A DNA stretch of 64,000 nucleotides. It comes from Candidatus Poribacteria bacterium (lineage in GTDB: Bacteria; Poribacteria; WGA-4E; WGA-3G). The stretch is taken from assembly GCA_022394775.1 (NCBI GenBank), contig JAGFCB010000099.1:1-64000 (forward strand). The letters run 5' to 3'. The stretch's first letter is position 1. Each line of letters begins with the position of its first letter. Of this stretch, positions 26,896-36,300 are shown one piece after another. The notes below the pieces were generated by a model. It searched no databases, was not told the origin of the DNA, and worked only from the letters and a program-made list of their open reading frames with translations. A program made the position numbers and the translations under genes.

Positions 26896-27275
26896 TAGTG
26901 AAGATGACCCTCTCACCCAGCTAAAGCAAGGGTGTTCCTTTGTTGGAACTCCCAAGCGGTTCTTTCGGCTGGGCACCGCAACTGCCACGCGCAGTTCTAC
27001 GATGTTTGCATCTCTTACAACCTATTTCTCTCTCACGAGAGCATTGGTTGATTGCTCAAGTCTTTTATGAGCCAACATGCTTGCGAAAGCACGGCGCGGG
27101 GCATAGGGCACACTACGGAAATAGTCTTGAACCTATTGACTACGACCGATACTTCCGACAGGTATTTCCTGTTTCGGAACTGGATTTATGATCAATCAGG
27201 CGATACGCTATCAAAGTGCGTAGTGTTAGAGCCTGAAGAAGTTATCCGTTTTTTGTAGTTTCTTGGTTTTCTACG

Positions 27276-27349
27276 TCTACGCAACCCCCTGCGAAGGGGT
27301 GGTTAGGATCAATCGGTGTGACCGAAAGTCGCATATCCTAACCCGTAGA
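27276..27349. ncRNA. Candidate branched structured RNA
   Basis: Outer stem TCTACG (27276-27281)/CGTAGA (27344-27349). Inside it are hairpin ACCCC/GGGGT (27284-27300) and a 9-bp perfect stem GGTTAGGAT (27301-27309)/ATCCTAACC (27335-27343) enclosing TCGGT/ACCGA (27313-27325). Together these form a three-way junction. It resembles no RNA class I can name; strand and transcription are unknown. Confidence 0.4.
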
Positions 27350-27436
27350 TACCAATATGATACAACATTTTAGACCAAAAGTCAAGTCTTTTTTCAATAG
27401 AGACTCGGGGTCTAATTCAACAGGGCGGTTCTGTAT

Positions 27437-27455
27437 CCCCCACTGAAGTAGAGGG
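27437..27455. repeat. Hairpin resembling an IS200/IS605 TnpB element end
   Basis: CCCCCACTGAAGTAGAGGG; its complement contains CTACTTCAGTGGGGG, the core of the right-end hairpin at 484-503. It may be the sole remnant of a lost TnpB element. Confidence 0.35.
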
Positions 27456-27488
27456 TTTTAGAACTGAAAACTTTGATAAAAATAAAAA

Positions 27489-27627
27489 GACACTTTTATC
27501 CCTTGGTAGGTTCGGTTTCCTAACCGAACCTACACAGAGTGTCCTATTATAGTAAATCCGAAAAATAAATATACACTTTCAACCGCTGGTAGGTGCGGTT
27601 TCCTAACCGCACCGATGCTAAGTGTAT
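27489..27627. repeat. Pair of nested REP-like palindromes
   Basis: Unit 1: 12-bp perfect stem GTAGGTTCGGTT (27506-27517)/AACCGAACCTAC (27522-27533) inside GACACT/AGTGTC. Unit 2: 9-bp stem GGTGCGGTT (27592-27600)/AACCGCACC (27605-27613) inside TATACACTT/AAGTGTATA. Inner and outer stems differ between units yet stay paired. Relatives lie at 33308-33335, 45162-45190 and 52295-52315. Confidence 0.6.
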
Positions 27628-27686
27628 AAATAATTGCAGGATCTACTATAATTCTAAACTTTACTATAGACGTGTAGGCACAAATT

Positions 27687-29822
27687 CTATCCCGTAAAAA
27701 GTGTGTAACGACTCGGGAAAGGTTTGTTCTCAGGCCAGTACTTCTTGAAAGTTCTTATATCTACGTTGAGGGCTTCAGCGACTTCAGCATGGTTCGCATA
27801 CAAGTAGGATGCCCGGCAGTAAATATTCCATTCGATTCTCGGAAAGGTCATTCCGCCGAAATATGGACAGCCGTGGTCTCCAGATAGACGCTTAGATAGC
27901 ACTTTCAAAGCGAGGTGGACAGTCCGTATCTGACCATTCACGTTTTTGTTCCGCCATTCTGCACGTGAGAAATTCTCCCAAATGAAATGCTTGATCGGTT
28001 CTGTAAGCAGTCTTATGGTTTCGTCAATAGGAAACCGTTCGAGCCGGCGCGAAGGCTGTATAGCGGTTTGAAGTGAATTGTTCGGGTCATTTCCATCATC
28101 TTCTGTACAATGCGCAAGATAGGACTCAAGCTGTGCAAGAGAAATACGCAATTCTTTCGCTGCTTTTTCTTTGTTCCTACCATGTTCCTTGACGATTTCG
28201 TGTAGAATCGCAGCCAGGCTACCTTTGAGTGTATTTCCGATGATACTCACCGGCTCAGTTGCCTCTACGGGTTCGGGGTCCATGCTACGCCGGAAATTCG
28301 ATAATACAGAAATAGCATCGTCAATCACCTCCTTAATACGTTCCGATAAATCAACAAACGAAAAATCCGGGCCGCTCCAGTCGAGTTCCCAATCTTTAAT
28401 TTTGCGTTCGGCTCTATAGGCACGGTCGCGCCCATCATTAGAGAACTCTTCCCACCACAGCACGATTTGGCTATCAGGGACATCTGATCTTGCATCAGAG
28501 ATAAACCGACAGAACACCGCAACCGGCAAATCAAGCAAGTTTCTATATCTCGGCGTGTTTGCCGTCGCCGAAGCTCGCGTTTCTGGCACTCCTCCCTCGG
28601 AACCTTCATCTCCTCCCTTGGAACCTTCATCTCCATTAACCATCTGTATGGCTTCGGGGAGGTCCTTGGGCAAAATTACATTGCCTTGGGAATTCATTGC
28701 CGCTCTTTTGAGGCAGTTATATAACTCGCGAACGTTGCCCGGCCAGCTATACGCTTGGAACAATGCCATCACTTCTTCAGATACACTGAGCGTTGGTCTC
28801 CCATTTTCTTTCTCAATGCGCTGCAGAAAGTGCGTGGTCAATAACCCAATATCATCCTCTATCCGCTCTCGCAAAGGCGGTACAGAGATCTTATAGTCGC
28901 AGAGACGGTAGTACAAATCCTTCCGAAATTCACCTGTCTCCACCATTGCCTCCAAGTTCTGATTCGTGGCACTGATGACACGTACAGCCACGCTACGTGC
29001 CCGGGTCCCACCTACGCGTTGGAATTCTCTTTCTTGCAGCACGTTGAGGAGTGTCCCTTGTAGGGCCGGGGTCATATTGCCAATTTCATCAAGGAAAAGG
29101 GTTCCACCATCAGCCTGTTCAAACGCGCCAAGACGGTTAGAGGTCGCATCTGTGAATGCCCCTTTTTCATGACCAAATAGATCACTGCCACGGAGGGTAT
29201 CAATCACAGCACCACAATCAATTGGGATAAACGGTACCTTTACACTTTCATTTCCTTCCTCATCTTCGTGAGTTAAGCGGTGAATTAAGCGCGCAACCAC
29301 CCCTTTCCCCGTGCCTGTTTCACCCTCAAGCAGCACTGAAACTTTAAAACTGGCTGCAAGTCCAATTTTTTTATTAATGGCACGCATAGGTGCGCTCTTT
29401 CCAACGAGAGGAGACTGTTCCTCAGGTGTTGCGCCCTCAGGCATCGAGAATGTATTGCCTCGGTTAGATAGCAGGACAAATGCCCGATCCAGTTCCTCAC
29501 GGAGCTCTTCCATATCAAGCGGACTCAGCAAAACCTCTAATGCCCCCAGACGCGTTGCCCGCCTTATTGTTTGGATGCCCGCTCTGATCACAATTATAAT
29601 CACTTCTGGGTATTTGCCTTTAATCCTCTGCAACGCCTTCAAACCATCCCGCGATGACACCGCCACACTGAGCAAGACAACTTCCATATTCTCGGATTCA
29701 CTAAGAATTCGCAAGCCATCGTCAACGGTGTCAACGATGATAGAGGAATAGCCCTTATCCGTTAGGAAATTCCCCAATATAGAAGAACTTTCATTGTCAT
29801 CAATTATCAATACTTCTCCCAT
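27687..29822 (-). CDS. Sigma-54-dependent activator (NtrC-like) with degenerate receiver
   Basis: 711 residues, much longer than typical NtrC (about 470). Residues 1-118 have a receiver fold with the acidic pair D8-D9, but the phosphoacceptor position is Ser52 (LLSVAVSS) and the conserved KP lysine is Ser100. Residues about 138-370 are the AAA+ domain: Walker A GETGTGKG (167-174), GAFTDA loop (221-226; usual GAFTGA), Walker B TLFLDEIGN, and SWPGNVREL. A Gly/Glu-rich linker follows (about 388-402), then a helical region, a FIS-like helix-turn-helix (EHGRNKEKAAKELRISLAQL) and an extra C-terminal domain with a second HTH-like stretch. Strong ribosome site GGAGG. Transcribed away from a sigma-54 promoter. 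Confidence 0.92.
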   Translation of the reverse strand: MGEVLIIDDNESSSILGNFLTDKGYSSIIVDTVDDGLRILSESENMEVVLLSVAVSSRDGLKALQRIKGKYPEVIIIVIRAGIQTIRRATRLGALEVLLSPLDMEELREELDRAFVLLSNRGNTFSMPEGATPEEQSPLVGKSAPMRAINKKIGLAASFKVSVLLEGETGTGKGVVARLIHRLTHEDEEGNESVKVPFIPIDCGAVIDTLRGSDLFGHEKGAFTDATSNRLGAFEQADGGTLFLDEIGNMTPALQGTLLNVLQEREFQRVGGTRARSVAVRVISATNQNLEAMVETGEFRKDLYYRLCDYKISVPPLRERIEDDIGLLTTHFLQRIEKENGRPTLSVSEEVMALFQAYSWPGNVRELYNCLKRAAMNSQGNVILPKDLPEAIQMVNGDEGSKGGDEGSEGGVPETRASATANTPRYRNLLDLPVAVFCRFISDARSDVPDSQIVLWWEEFSNDGRDRAYRAERKIKDWELDWSGPDFSFVDLSERIKEVIDDAISVLSNFRRSMDPEPVEATEPVSIIGNTLKGSLAAILHEIVKEHGRNKEKAAKELRISLAQLESYLAHCTEDDGNDPNNSLQTAIQPSRRLERFPIDETIRLLTEPIKHFIWENFSRAEWRNKNVNGQIRTVHLALKVLSKRLSGDHGCPYFGGMTFPRIEWNIYCRASYLYANHAEVAEALNVDIRTFKKYWPENKPFPSRYTLFTG

Positions 29823-29877
29823 GACTTCGCCTCCTGTTGATAAAATGCCTTACATCCAACTTCCTCTGCAAAACCTA

Positions 29878-29930
29878 TGCTGATTTTTACAAAACTCGTG
29901 CCGATTTTTACAAAAACTGTGCTGAAATCT
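29878..29930 (+). promoter_or_regulatory. Three 21-bp-spaced direct repeats, putative enhancer sites
   Basis: TGCTGATTTTTACAAAACT at 29878, TGCCGATTTTTACAAAAACT at 29899 and a partial TGCTGAAATCT at 29920. Starts are exactly 21 bp apart, two helical turns, so a protein would bind one face of the DNA. They lie 34-86 bp upstream of the -24 element, as upstream activator sites for sigma-54 promoters commonly do. Confidence 0.65.
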
Positions 29931-29963
29931 CCGTTTTCGCGCCTAATATTGCCCAAACTGGCT

Positions 29964-29979
29964 TGGCACAAATCTTGCT
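29964..29979 (+). promoter_or_regulatory. Sigma-54 (-24/-12) promoter
   Basis: TGGCAC-AAATC-TTGCT matches the RpoN consensus TGGCAC-N5-TTGC exactly, with correct spacing. It points to the right, toward the small membrane protein at 30053 and the surface-protein cluster from 30770, and away from the sigma-54 activator gene. Confidence 0.8.
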
Positions 29980-30052
29980 AATACATTTTATGTTATGCGC
30001 GAGTTCAACAACAAAACGCAAGACAACATCCAGAAAGCGCGGAGGAATATTC

Positions 30053-30250
30053 ATGAACCCTCAAAATTTGTTAGATGGCGACTGGAATTCGCACAAAAAT
30101 TGGGTTAAAATCAAAAAATTGTTGTATTTTATTTTCTTTTTTGCTATAATCTATTTTGGCATCCGTAAAATCCCTTACAGGTGGTTCGGCGAGAGGGTCA
30201 GTCTCCCGAACCACGGCACTGCCAAGCGTAGATTGCCAGTGCGGGTTTAA
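30053..30250 (+). CDS. Small single-span membrane protein
   Basis: 65 residues. ATG 30053 has a strong ribosome site (GGAGG nine bases upstream) and is 74 bp downstream of the sigma-54 promoter, so it is its first gene. One hydrophobic helix (LLYFIFFFAIIYFGI) is flanked by basic residues. The last third is encoded by a perfect palindrome (30181-30214), so the C-terminal sequence may be of little functional weight. A longer upstream in-frame extension would cross the promoter and was rejected. No family recognised. Confidence 0.55.
   Translation: MNPQNLLDGDWNSHKNWVKIKKLLYFIFFFAIIYFGIRKIPYRWFGERVSLPNHGTAKRRLPVRV
30181..30214. repeat. Palindrome GTGGTTCGG...CCGAACCAC
   Basis: 9-bp perfect stem plus an inner GAGA/TCTC pair. 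It overlaps the 3' part of the small membrane-protein gene. No T-run follows, so it is not a classical terminator. It belongs to the same palindrome style as the units near 27.5 kb. Confidence 0.45.
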
Positions 30251-30769
30251 TTATATCACAGATCATAATTGATTTGTCTGATATTTTTAGCCAGCATCGT
30301 AAATTTTACTCGGTTTTTTTCGGAAGGCCTTGTATCCTTACGGATGGACCTTGGAGACGGATTACTGGGGTAGCTCCCTCTACCTCCCGTCTCCACCCAA
30401 CTGGCAATTGGGTGTATGCGTCTGAAAATACAACGTCCAAATTCCACGATTTTTTTATCTTAGCCATCAGCACAGCAACCAGTCATTATAACCCGCAAGA
30501 GAACACTGCGGCAGTTCCGCATATTTTATATACTACACACCGGCAGAAACGAAAAAAGAGCCCGGAATCGGAGTATTTTGCTTGGGTGTTTCCGTTTCCC
30601 GACAGAAGCCTTGGTTCTACGCCGGTTTGTTGGCGATGCCTTGGCTATCAGCACTTGTAGGGAAAAACCGAATTACGCAGCACCCCGTACGCTCACCGCG
30701 TGTGCAAGTAACGACGCGCCTTACCATAATATTTCCCAGCTTATGCGACGCAAAAAGAGGATTCTCAAA
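30251..30769. other. Untranslated stretch with consecutive hairpins
   Basis: About 520 bp with no supported gene. Hairpin 30353-30394 (GGAGACGG/CCGTCTCC, with GGTAG/CTACC inside) is followed at once by CACCCAA/TTGGGTG (30394-30414). It could be a structured leader of the WD40 gene or an attenuator. It also holds one TTTTGCTTGGGTGTTTCC string (30576-30593). Confidence 0.45.
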
Positions 30770-33280
30770 ATGAAAAAAATACTGTTTTCGATAGTTTTGA
30801 CGTTTATTTTCGTTTCAACTTTTTTTCTCCCAATCACCTTTGCCCAAGATTACCAAACCTGGGGACTACCCGACGGTGCCAAAGCACGCCTCGGTAAAGG
30901 CTGGATTTCTGATATTGCGTATTCACCCGACGGCACCCGGCTTGCAGTCGCAAGTTCCATCGGTATCTGGATATATGATACAGAGACGTTTACGGAAATC
31001 GCTTTGCTCACTGGGCATACCGGTTACGTCAACGCTCTGGTGTATTCTCCAGACCCAGACAGGAAAATACTTATCAGTGGCGGAGCCGATAGCACCGTTC
31101 GGGTCTGGAATACCGACACAGGCGAACTCTTGCGTACCCTTGAAGAGCCTAATGACAGTGTCATAGATGTAGCGTTCTCTCCTGATGGCAAGATATTTGG
31201 AGGTGTTATGGAAGAAGGGTATGATCATACACTGCAATTATGGGATGCTCATACACTGCAACCCCTGCTCAGCTTCCAGTTTGATCGCACTGCCACTTGC
31301 CTTGCTTTTTCATCCGATAGCAAACGGATTGCTGTTGGGCGTGAGGGTTTTACGTGGGCTGACATGTATATTCTGGATGTCAGTACTGGAGAAATTGTGA
31401 GAACCATACCCAGTAGTGGTGTTAGATCAATTGCGTTTTCCTCCGATGGCATCACACTTGCCACTGGTAGTCAGTTTTCGCGTGTAGAATTGTGGGGAGC
31501 ACGCACATTTAAACATTGGCAGACACTCGGCTCCCACCACAATGGTGTGAACGCTGTCGCCTTCTTGCCGGATGGTGAAATCCTCGCGAGTGCCGGTAAT
31601 GACAATTTAATCCAACTTTGGAATACGTTTATTGGAGAAAACCTGCGAACTCTTGAGGGACATACGGAACCCGTTTTGAGTGTGTCTTTCAATCCCAATG
31701 GAAACACCCTCGCAAGTGCAAGTCGGACAGAGATAATATTTTGGGATGTAGACACAGGTGAACAACAGCAAATCATCACAGGGCATACGCATAGTGTCCA
31801 TAGTATAGCACTTTCTAACGATGGTGTCACCTTGGCAAGTGGATATTCCGATGGCACGGTTCAGCTTTGGGATGTCAATCGCCAAGCAAAGCAACAATTG
31901 ACGACAGTCGATTCGGAGACTCCAATCACCGGTCTATCATTCAGTCCAGATGGAACAATGTTGGCAATTGGCAATGGAGGCATCTATATGTGGAATCCTA
32001 CCTCAAAAGAACAATTATGGGGTTTTAAGAGGCACGGGCCCGCAGATCTCACCAGCATAACATTTAGTCCAGACGGAACAACACTGGCGATCATACTGGC
32101 GACCATAGTTAGTTCGGTAATTTTGCTATTCGATGTCGAGACAGGAGAACGCACACAACAGTATGATGGGGGGCATGATATATCATTCAGTCCTGACAGT
32201 CAGTTTTTAGCCGTTGCGTCTCCTGGTGGCATTAATATCTTGCATTTACGGACCAAACGCAAGATAAGGACCCTCGGTGGGGGTCGGATGTATTCTGCGG
32301 CATACGCCCCTGATGGTAATACCATCGCTGGAGGTGTTCGCAACGTGGTTTTCTTTTGGAATGTCCGTTCTGGAGAAATCTTGGAAAAAAAACTCACGGG
32401 ACATGTGGGGGAGGATCCGCGGGGGCAGGAGCCTTATGTTCATACCGTAGCGTACAGTTCAAATGGCAAGACGTTGATGAGTGCGAGTACCGACGGGTCC
32501 ATCTGTCTATGGGATGTTGACACCGGAGAACGCAAAGACATATTCATGGGACATACAGGACGGCTCGTGGACGCGGCGTACAGCCCGAATGGCAAGACAC
32601 TGGCGAGTGGAAGTGATGACGGGACAGTACTCCTTTGGAAATTCACACATCCCGAATCTCCGCAACATTCTGTAGATGTCAACGGAGACGGAGTCGTCAA
32701 TATTTTAGACTTGACACTCGTCGCATCTAACTTCGGTAAACAAGGCGAAAATGCTTCAGATGTCAACGGAGATGGTGTCGTCAACATTCTTGACTTGACA
32801 CTCGTCGCTGCGGCATTCGGAGATACCGCTGCTGCCCCTGAAATATCGAGTCTAAATCTGGAGAACATGCCGACAAGGGCAGATGTAGCCACATGGCTGC
32901 AGCACGCACGGCAAGTGAACTTGCCAAACCCCGCCTTTCAACGTGGGATTCTCATCTTAGAACAACTCCTCGCAACGCTAACGCCTCAAGAGACGATATT
33001 GCTTGCGAACTATCCGAACCCGTTCAACCCGGAGACGTGGATACCCTATCAGTTGGCAAAATCTGCGGATGTTTCACTGACGATCTACGACATCCAAGGG
33101 CGCGTTGCGCGGGATTTGGATTTAGGACATCAGCGCGCAGGGATGTATCACAGCCCAGCGCGGGCGGCATATTGGGATGGCAAAAACGCTGTGGGTGAAC
33201 CTGTGGCGAGTGGCGTGTATTTCTATACACTCAAAGCAGGCGATTTCAACGCTACACGGAAAATGTTAATACGAAAATAG
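30770..33280 (+). CDS. Exported WD40-repeat protein with dockerin and FlgD/T9SS-like C-terminal domain
   Basis: 836 residues from ATG 30770 (AGAGGA upstream, and a signal peptide ending PITFAQ starts here). WD40 repeats cover about 30-625, typified by AYSPDGTRLAVASSIGIWIYD and LASGSDDGTVLLWKF. Dockerin type I repeats are at about 636-690 (DVNGDGVVNILDLTLV twice). A helical spacer follows, then the C-terminal domain from about 746: NYPNPFNPETWIPYQL, LTIYDIQGRVARDLDLG, GVYFYTL, ATRKMLIRK. The last part resembles FlgD-like/T9SS sorting domains, suggesting surface display. The dockerin would bind a cohesin, and a candidate partner is encoded at 42531. First large gene downstream of the sigma-54 promoter. 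Confidence 0.9.
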   Translation: MKKILFSIVLTFIFVSTFFLPITFAQDYQTWGLPDGAKARLGKGWISDIAYSPDGTRLAVASSIGIWIYDTETFTEIALLTGHTGYVNALVYSPDPDRKILISGGADSTVRVWNTDTGELLRTLEEPNDSVIDVAFSPDGKIFGGVMEEGYDHTLQLWDAHTLQPLLSFQFDRTATCLAFSSDSKRIAVGREGFTWADMYILDVSTGEIVRTIPSSGVRSIAFSSDGITLATGSQFSRVELWGARTFKHWQTLGSHHNGVNAVAFLPDGEILASAGNDNLIQLWNTFIGENLRTLEGHTEPVLSVSFNPNGNTLASASRTEIIFWDVDTGEQQQIITGHTHSVHSIALSNDGVTLASGYSDGTVQLWDVNRQAKQQLTTVDSETPITGLSFSPDGTMLAIGNGGIYMWNPTSKEQLWGFKRHGPADLTSITFSPDGTTLAIILATIVSSVILLFDVETGERTQQYDGGHDISFSPDSQFLAVASPGGINILHLRTKRKIRTLGGGRMYSAAYAPDGNTIAGGVRNVVFFWNVRSGEILEKKLTGHVGEDPRGQEPYVHTVAYSSNGKTLMSASTDGSICLWDVDTGERKDIFMGHTGRLVDAAYSPNGKTLASGSDDGTVLLWKFTHPESPQHSVDVNGDGVVNILDLTLVASNFGKQGENASDVNGDGVVNILDLTLVAAAFGDTAAAPEISSLNLENMPTRADVATWLQHARQVNLPNPAFQRGILILEQLLATLTPQETILLANYPNPFNPETWIPYQLAKSADVSLTIYDIQGRVARDLDLGHQRAGMYHSPARAAYWDGKNAVGEPVASGVYFYTLKAGDFNATRKMLIRK

Positions 33281-33307
33281 GATAGTTGATTGACAGCGCG
33301 GACTATA

Positions 33308-33335
33308 GGTTGGACGGTTTCCGAACCGCCCAACC
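33308..33335. repeat. REP-like palindrome between WD40 genes
   Basis: GGTTGGaCGGTT/AACCGcCCAACC with a 4-base loop, in the 79-bp gap between two same-strand genes. It could slow or terminate transcription but has no T-run. Same family as 27506-27613. Confidence 0.55.
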
Positions 33336-33359
33336 TATTACAAAAAGGAGTATTTTATC

Positions 33360-36300
33360 ATGAAAACGACTTTGGTTTTTACACTGATATTATTTACATT
33401 ATCACTTTCCATATTGTTACCGCACGTTGCTTTTGCACAGGCACAACAAGATGAGAGACCTATCGTCCGGCTCATCTACTTTCGTCCCAGCGACCGTGCC
33501 ACCCACCCTGATATCGACGCAAAAGTGGATGCACTGATTCAGGACGTACAACGGTTCTTCGCCGACCAAATGGAAACACACGGATTCAGCAGAAAGACAT
33601 TCTTGTATAAGACCCACGCGAACGGAAAAGCGGTGGTACATCATGTGACTGGACGATACACGGACGCATATTATACAGGGTTTGCTTTCGGAACAGGCAT
33701 GTGGGGTGAAATTGACCACCTACATAGGTTTAGCGAAACAAAAGACATTTATCTCGTTTTGACAGATATGAGCTCTGAAACGTATCCCACGTTCATCTGC
33801 GGCTCTGAAGCGGGTGAGGCGTGCGGTGTCGCTGTGGGTGTCGAATCGGCAAATACATCCGGCCATGCCCTCGTCCCGATTGGTCGATGTTTTAACATTC
33901 GGGTCATTGCGCATGAGTTGGGGCATGTCTTTGGATTGGTACACGATTTTCGCAATAATGCCTTCCTGATGTCTCATGGAACAAACCCAAACGACCAAAA
34001 CCAATTGTCCTATTGTGCTGCAGAATGGTTGGACGTCCACCCGGCTTTTAACCCCGGTGGAATTTTCCGCCCGTCAAATACCACCGTAAAACTATCTGCC
34101 AGCCTTGCTTCTCAAGGAGATGCGATTCATCTCCGCTTTGAAATAACTGACCCCGATGGACTACATCAAGTCCAATTAATACATAACAGAGGCGGGGATG
34201 CTGCGGATGTGCTGCGTGATTTTAAGGGATTAAATGGTGCCACAAACAGCATCGTTGAATTCATCTCTACTGAAACTGCATTGGTAAATTCTCGTTCTTT
34301 TCAAATCCAGTGCGTTGATATCAACGGAAGTTACTTAAGAGACAGGTATACAGGTCCTACCGCTGCTTGGTCTTCCCAAAATGACTCCGCGGAATTTTAT
34401 TTACAGCACGCTAAAACAGGGAACGTGCAGCAGCCGCAAAGTTTTGTTGATAAAATGAGTCTGCCGGAAGGTGCCAAACTGCGCTTGGGTAAAGGCGCCT
34501 TAAGAGACGTAACATATTCCCCCGACGGCACCCGGCTTGCGGTTGTGAGTTCTATCGGTATCAGAATCTATGATGCGGATACTTATCAGGAGCTCTCTCT
34601 CCTTGCAGGACATCAGTTCGATGCTGGACAGGCAATGTTTAGTCCAGATGGAAAAATGCTCGTAACCGGAAGCAACTATTTCACCAATCGCCTCTATCTC
34701 TGGGATGTTGAGACGGGAAGCCTCCTTCACACCTTCAACGGGCCCTATAATGTTAACGCGCGGGCTATATACGTAGCGTTTGATGGTCAGACGCTCATCA
34801 GTGCATGGAAAGATGACACTCTCCGTTTCTGGGATATCGGCACAGGCACGCTCACACACACTGTGAGTATCCCTAATGCGAATCACAGTGCTATGACACT
34901 TATTCCAAATAAGCGGATACTCGCAAAGGCAGATACCCAATCAGATGAAACCTCCCTCTATAATATTGACACAGGTGCGCGCATACGTTCCCTTAAGGGA
35001 ACCAGTCTTAAGAATAAAGGCGTAGTTAGTGACGGGCAGATACTTGCCGTATTGGGTACGAAGCTGACTGGTGGTGAGCTCGTCCGCAAGGCTAAAACGG
35101 CCAGTGTTGACTTATGGGATGTTGATACAGGTAACCTCATCCGCACGGTTGATATAACTCAGTCAGATAACATTGCCTTGAGTCCAGATGGGCAGATACT
35201 TGCAATTGGATATGGAAGGACCGTAGAGTTACAGGATATTGACACGGGGCGCGTTCTTCAGGCATTCACCTTGCATAATAGGCGCTGGTATTCCGGTAGC
35301 ATCCATATTGTTAAATTTAGTCCGGATGGCCAAAGCATCATTTGTGGTGGGGTGAGTGATATCCTTACTTCATGGGATGTTAGCACGGGCGACCACCTTC
35401 ACACTTTTCCAGGATATACGTCAGCGATCACAAGCCTCGCGTTTTCTCCCGATGGCCAGAAACTCGCAAGCACCAGCTTGGATGAGAACATCCATTTATG
35501 GGATGTAAATACAGGTCATCTCACCCGCGTCCTTGAAAACTCTACCCAAGCCATGGACATTGCCTTCAGTCCAGATGGGCAGATACTCGCAAGCCCGGGG
35601 GCAATTGGCGATATCTATTTCTGGGATACCGAAACGGGGCAGCTTTCCGAAGTGCTAAGAAAACACCGAATAGTGGTACGTAGCCTTGCGTTCAGTTCAG
35701 ATGGACAAACGCTTGTAAGCGGGGATTACAGCGGTGCCATCGCCGTGTGGGATGTTAGGACCAAAACCTTTCGCTTAGGGATCGTAGCGCATCCAGGAGA
35801 AATTGAGAGCGTAGCATTTTCTCCAGATGGTAAAACAATCGCGAGCCAGATGGTATATCGGGAGGGGGCTCCCATCCGTTTATGGAACGCTGCGACGGGC
35901 CACCTCATCCAGGAATTGGATAAGGTGGTGTCTGGCATCTCCTTCAGTCCGGTTGGAAATACGCTCCTCCTCGCGCGCGGAGGGCCAACCCCTTTATGGG
36001 ATGGAACAGATGGACACCTCACTCCAAGGGATACGGTGCAATTCGATGGCTGGCCGGAAGTCGCGAAATTCAGTCCGGATGGCAAAACAATAGCAACTAT
36101 TGAAGATGGATTAGGTAACGAAGGCAGCACGATTGCCTTATGGGATGTTGACACGGGCAACCGTCTCCGCACATTCGCAGGGCATAGTAGTTCCGCCAGT
36201 GGTTACTATAGTAGTCTCGCCTTCGGTCCGGATGGAAACACGCTCGCAAGTGCAAGTTGGGATGGCACGATCCTCCTGTGGGAACTTGCACCTTCTTCTG

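Larger units (their letters stand above)
26896..27686. other. Intergenic debris with structured palindromes
   Basis: No supported gene in about 790 bp. 26940-27250 has short open frames without family resemblance. Then follow the branched structure at 27276-27349, a hairpin at 27437-27455 similar to TnpB element ends, and two nested palindromes at 27489-27543 and 27570-27627. Confidence 0.4.

Noticed and set aside
26723..27258. Overlapping short frames downstream of the membrane-fusion-protein fragment
   Set aside because: They only read through the duplicated fragment or show no family resemblance or start signal.
29837..30052. N-terminal extension of the small membrane protein
   Set aside because: It would be translated through the enhancer-like repeats and the sigma-54 promoter; the ATG at 30053 has the ribosome site.
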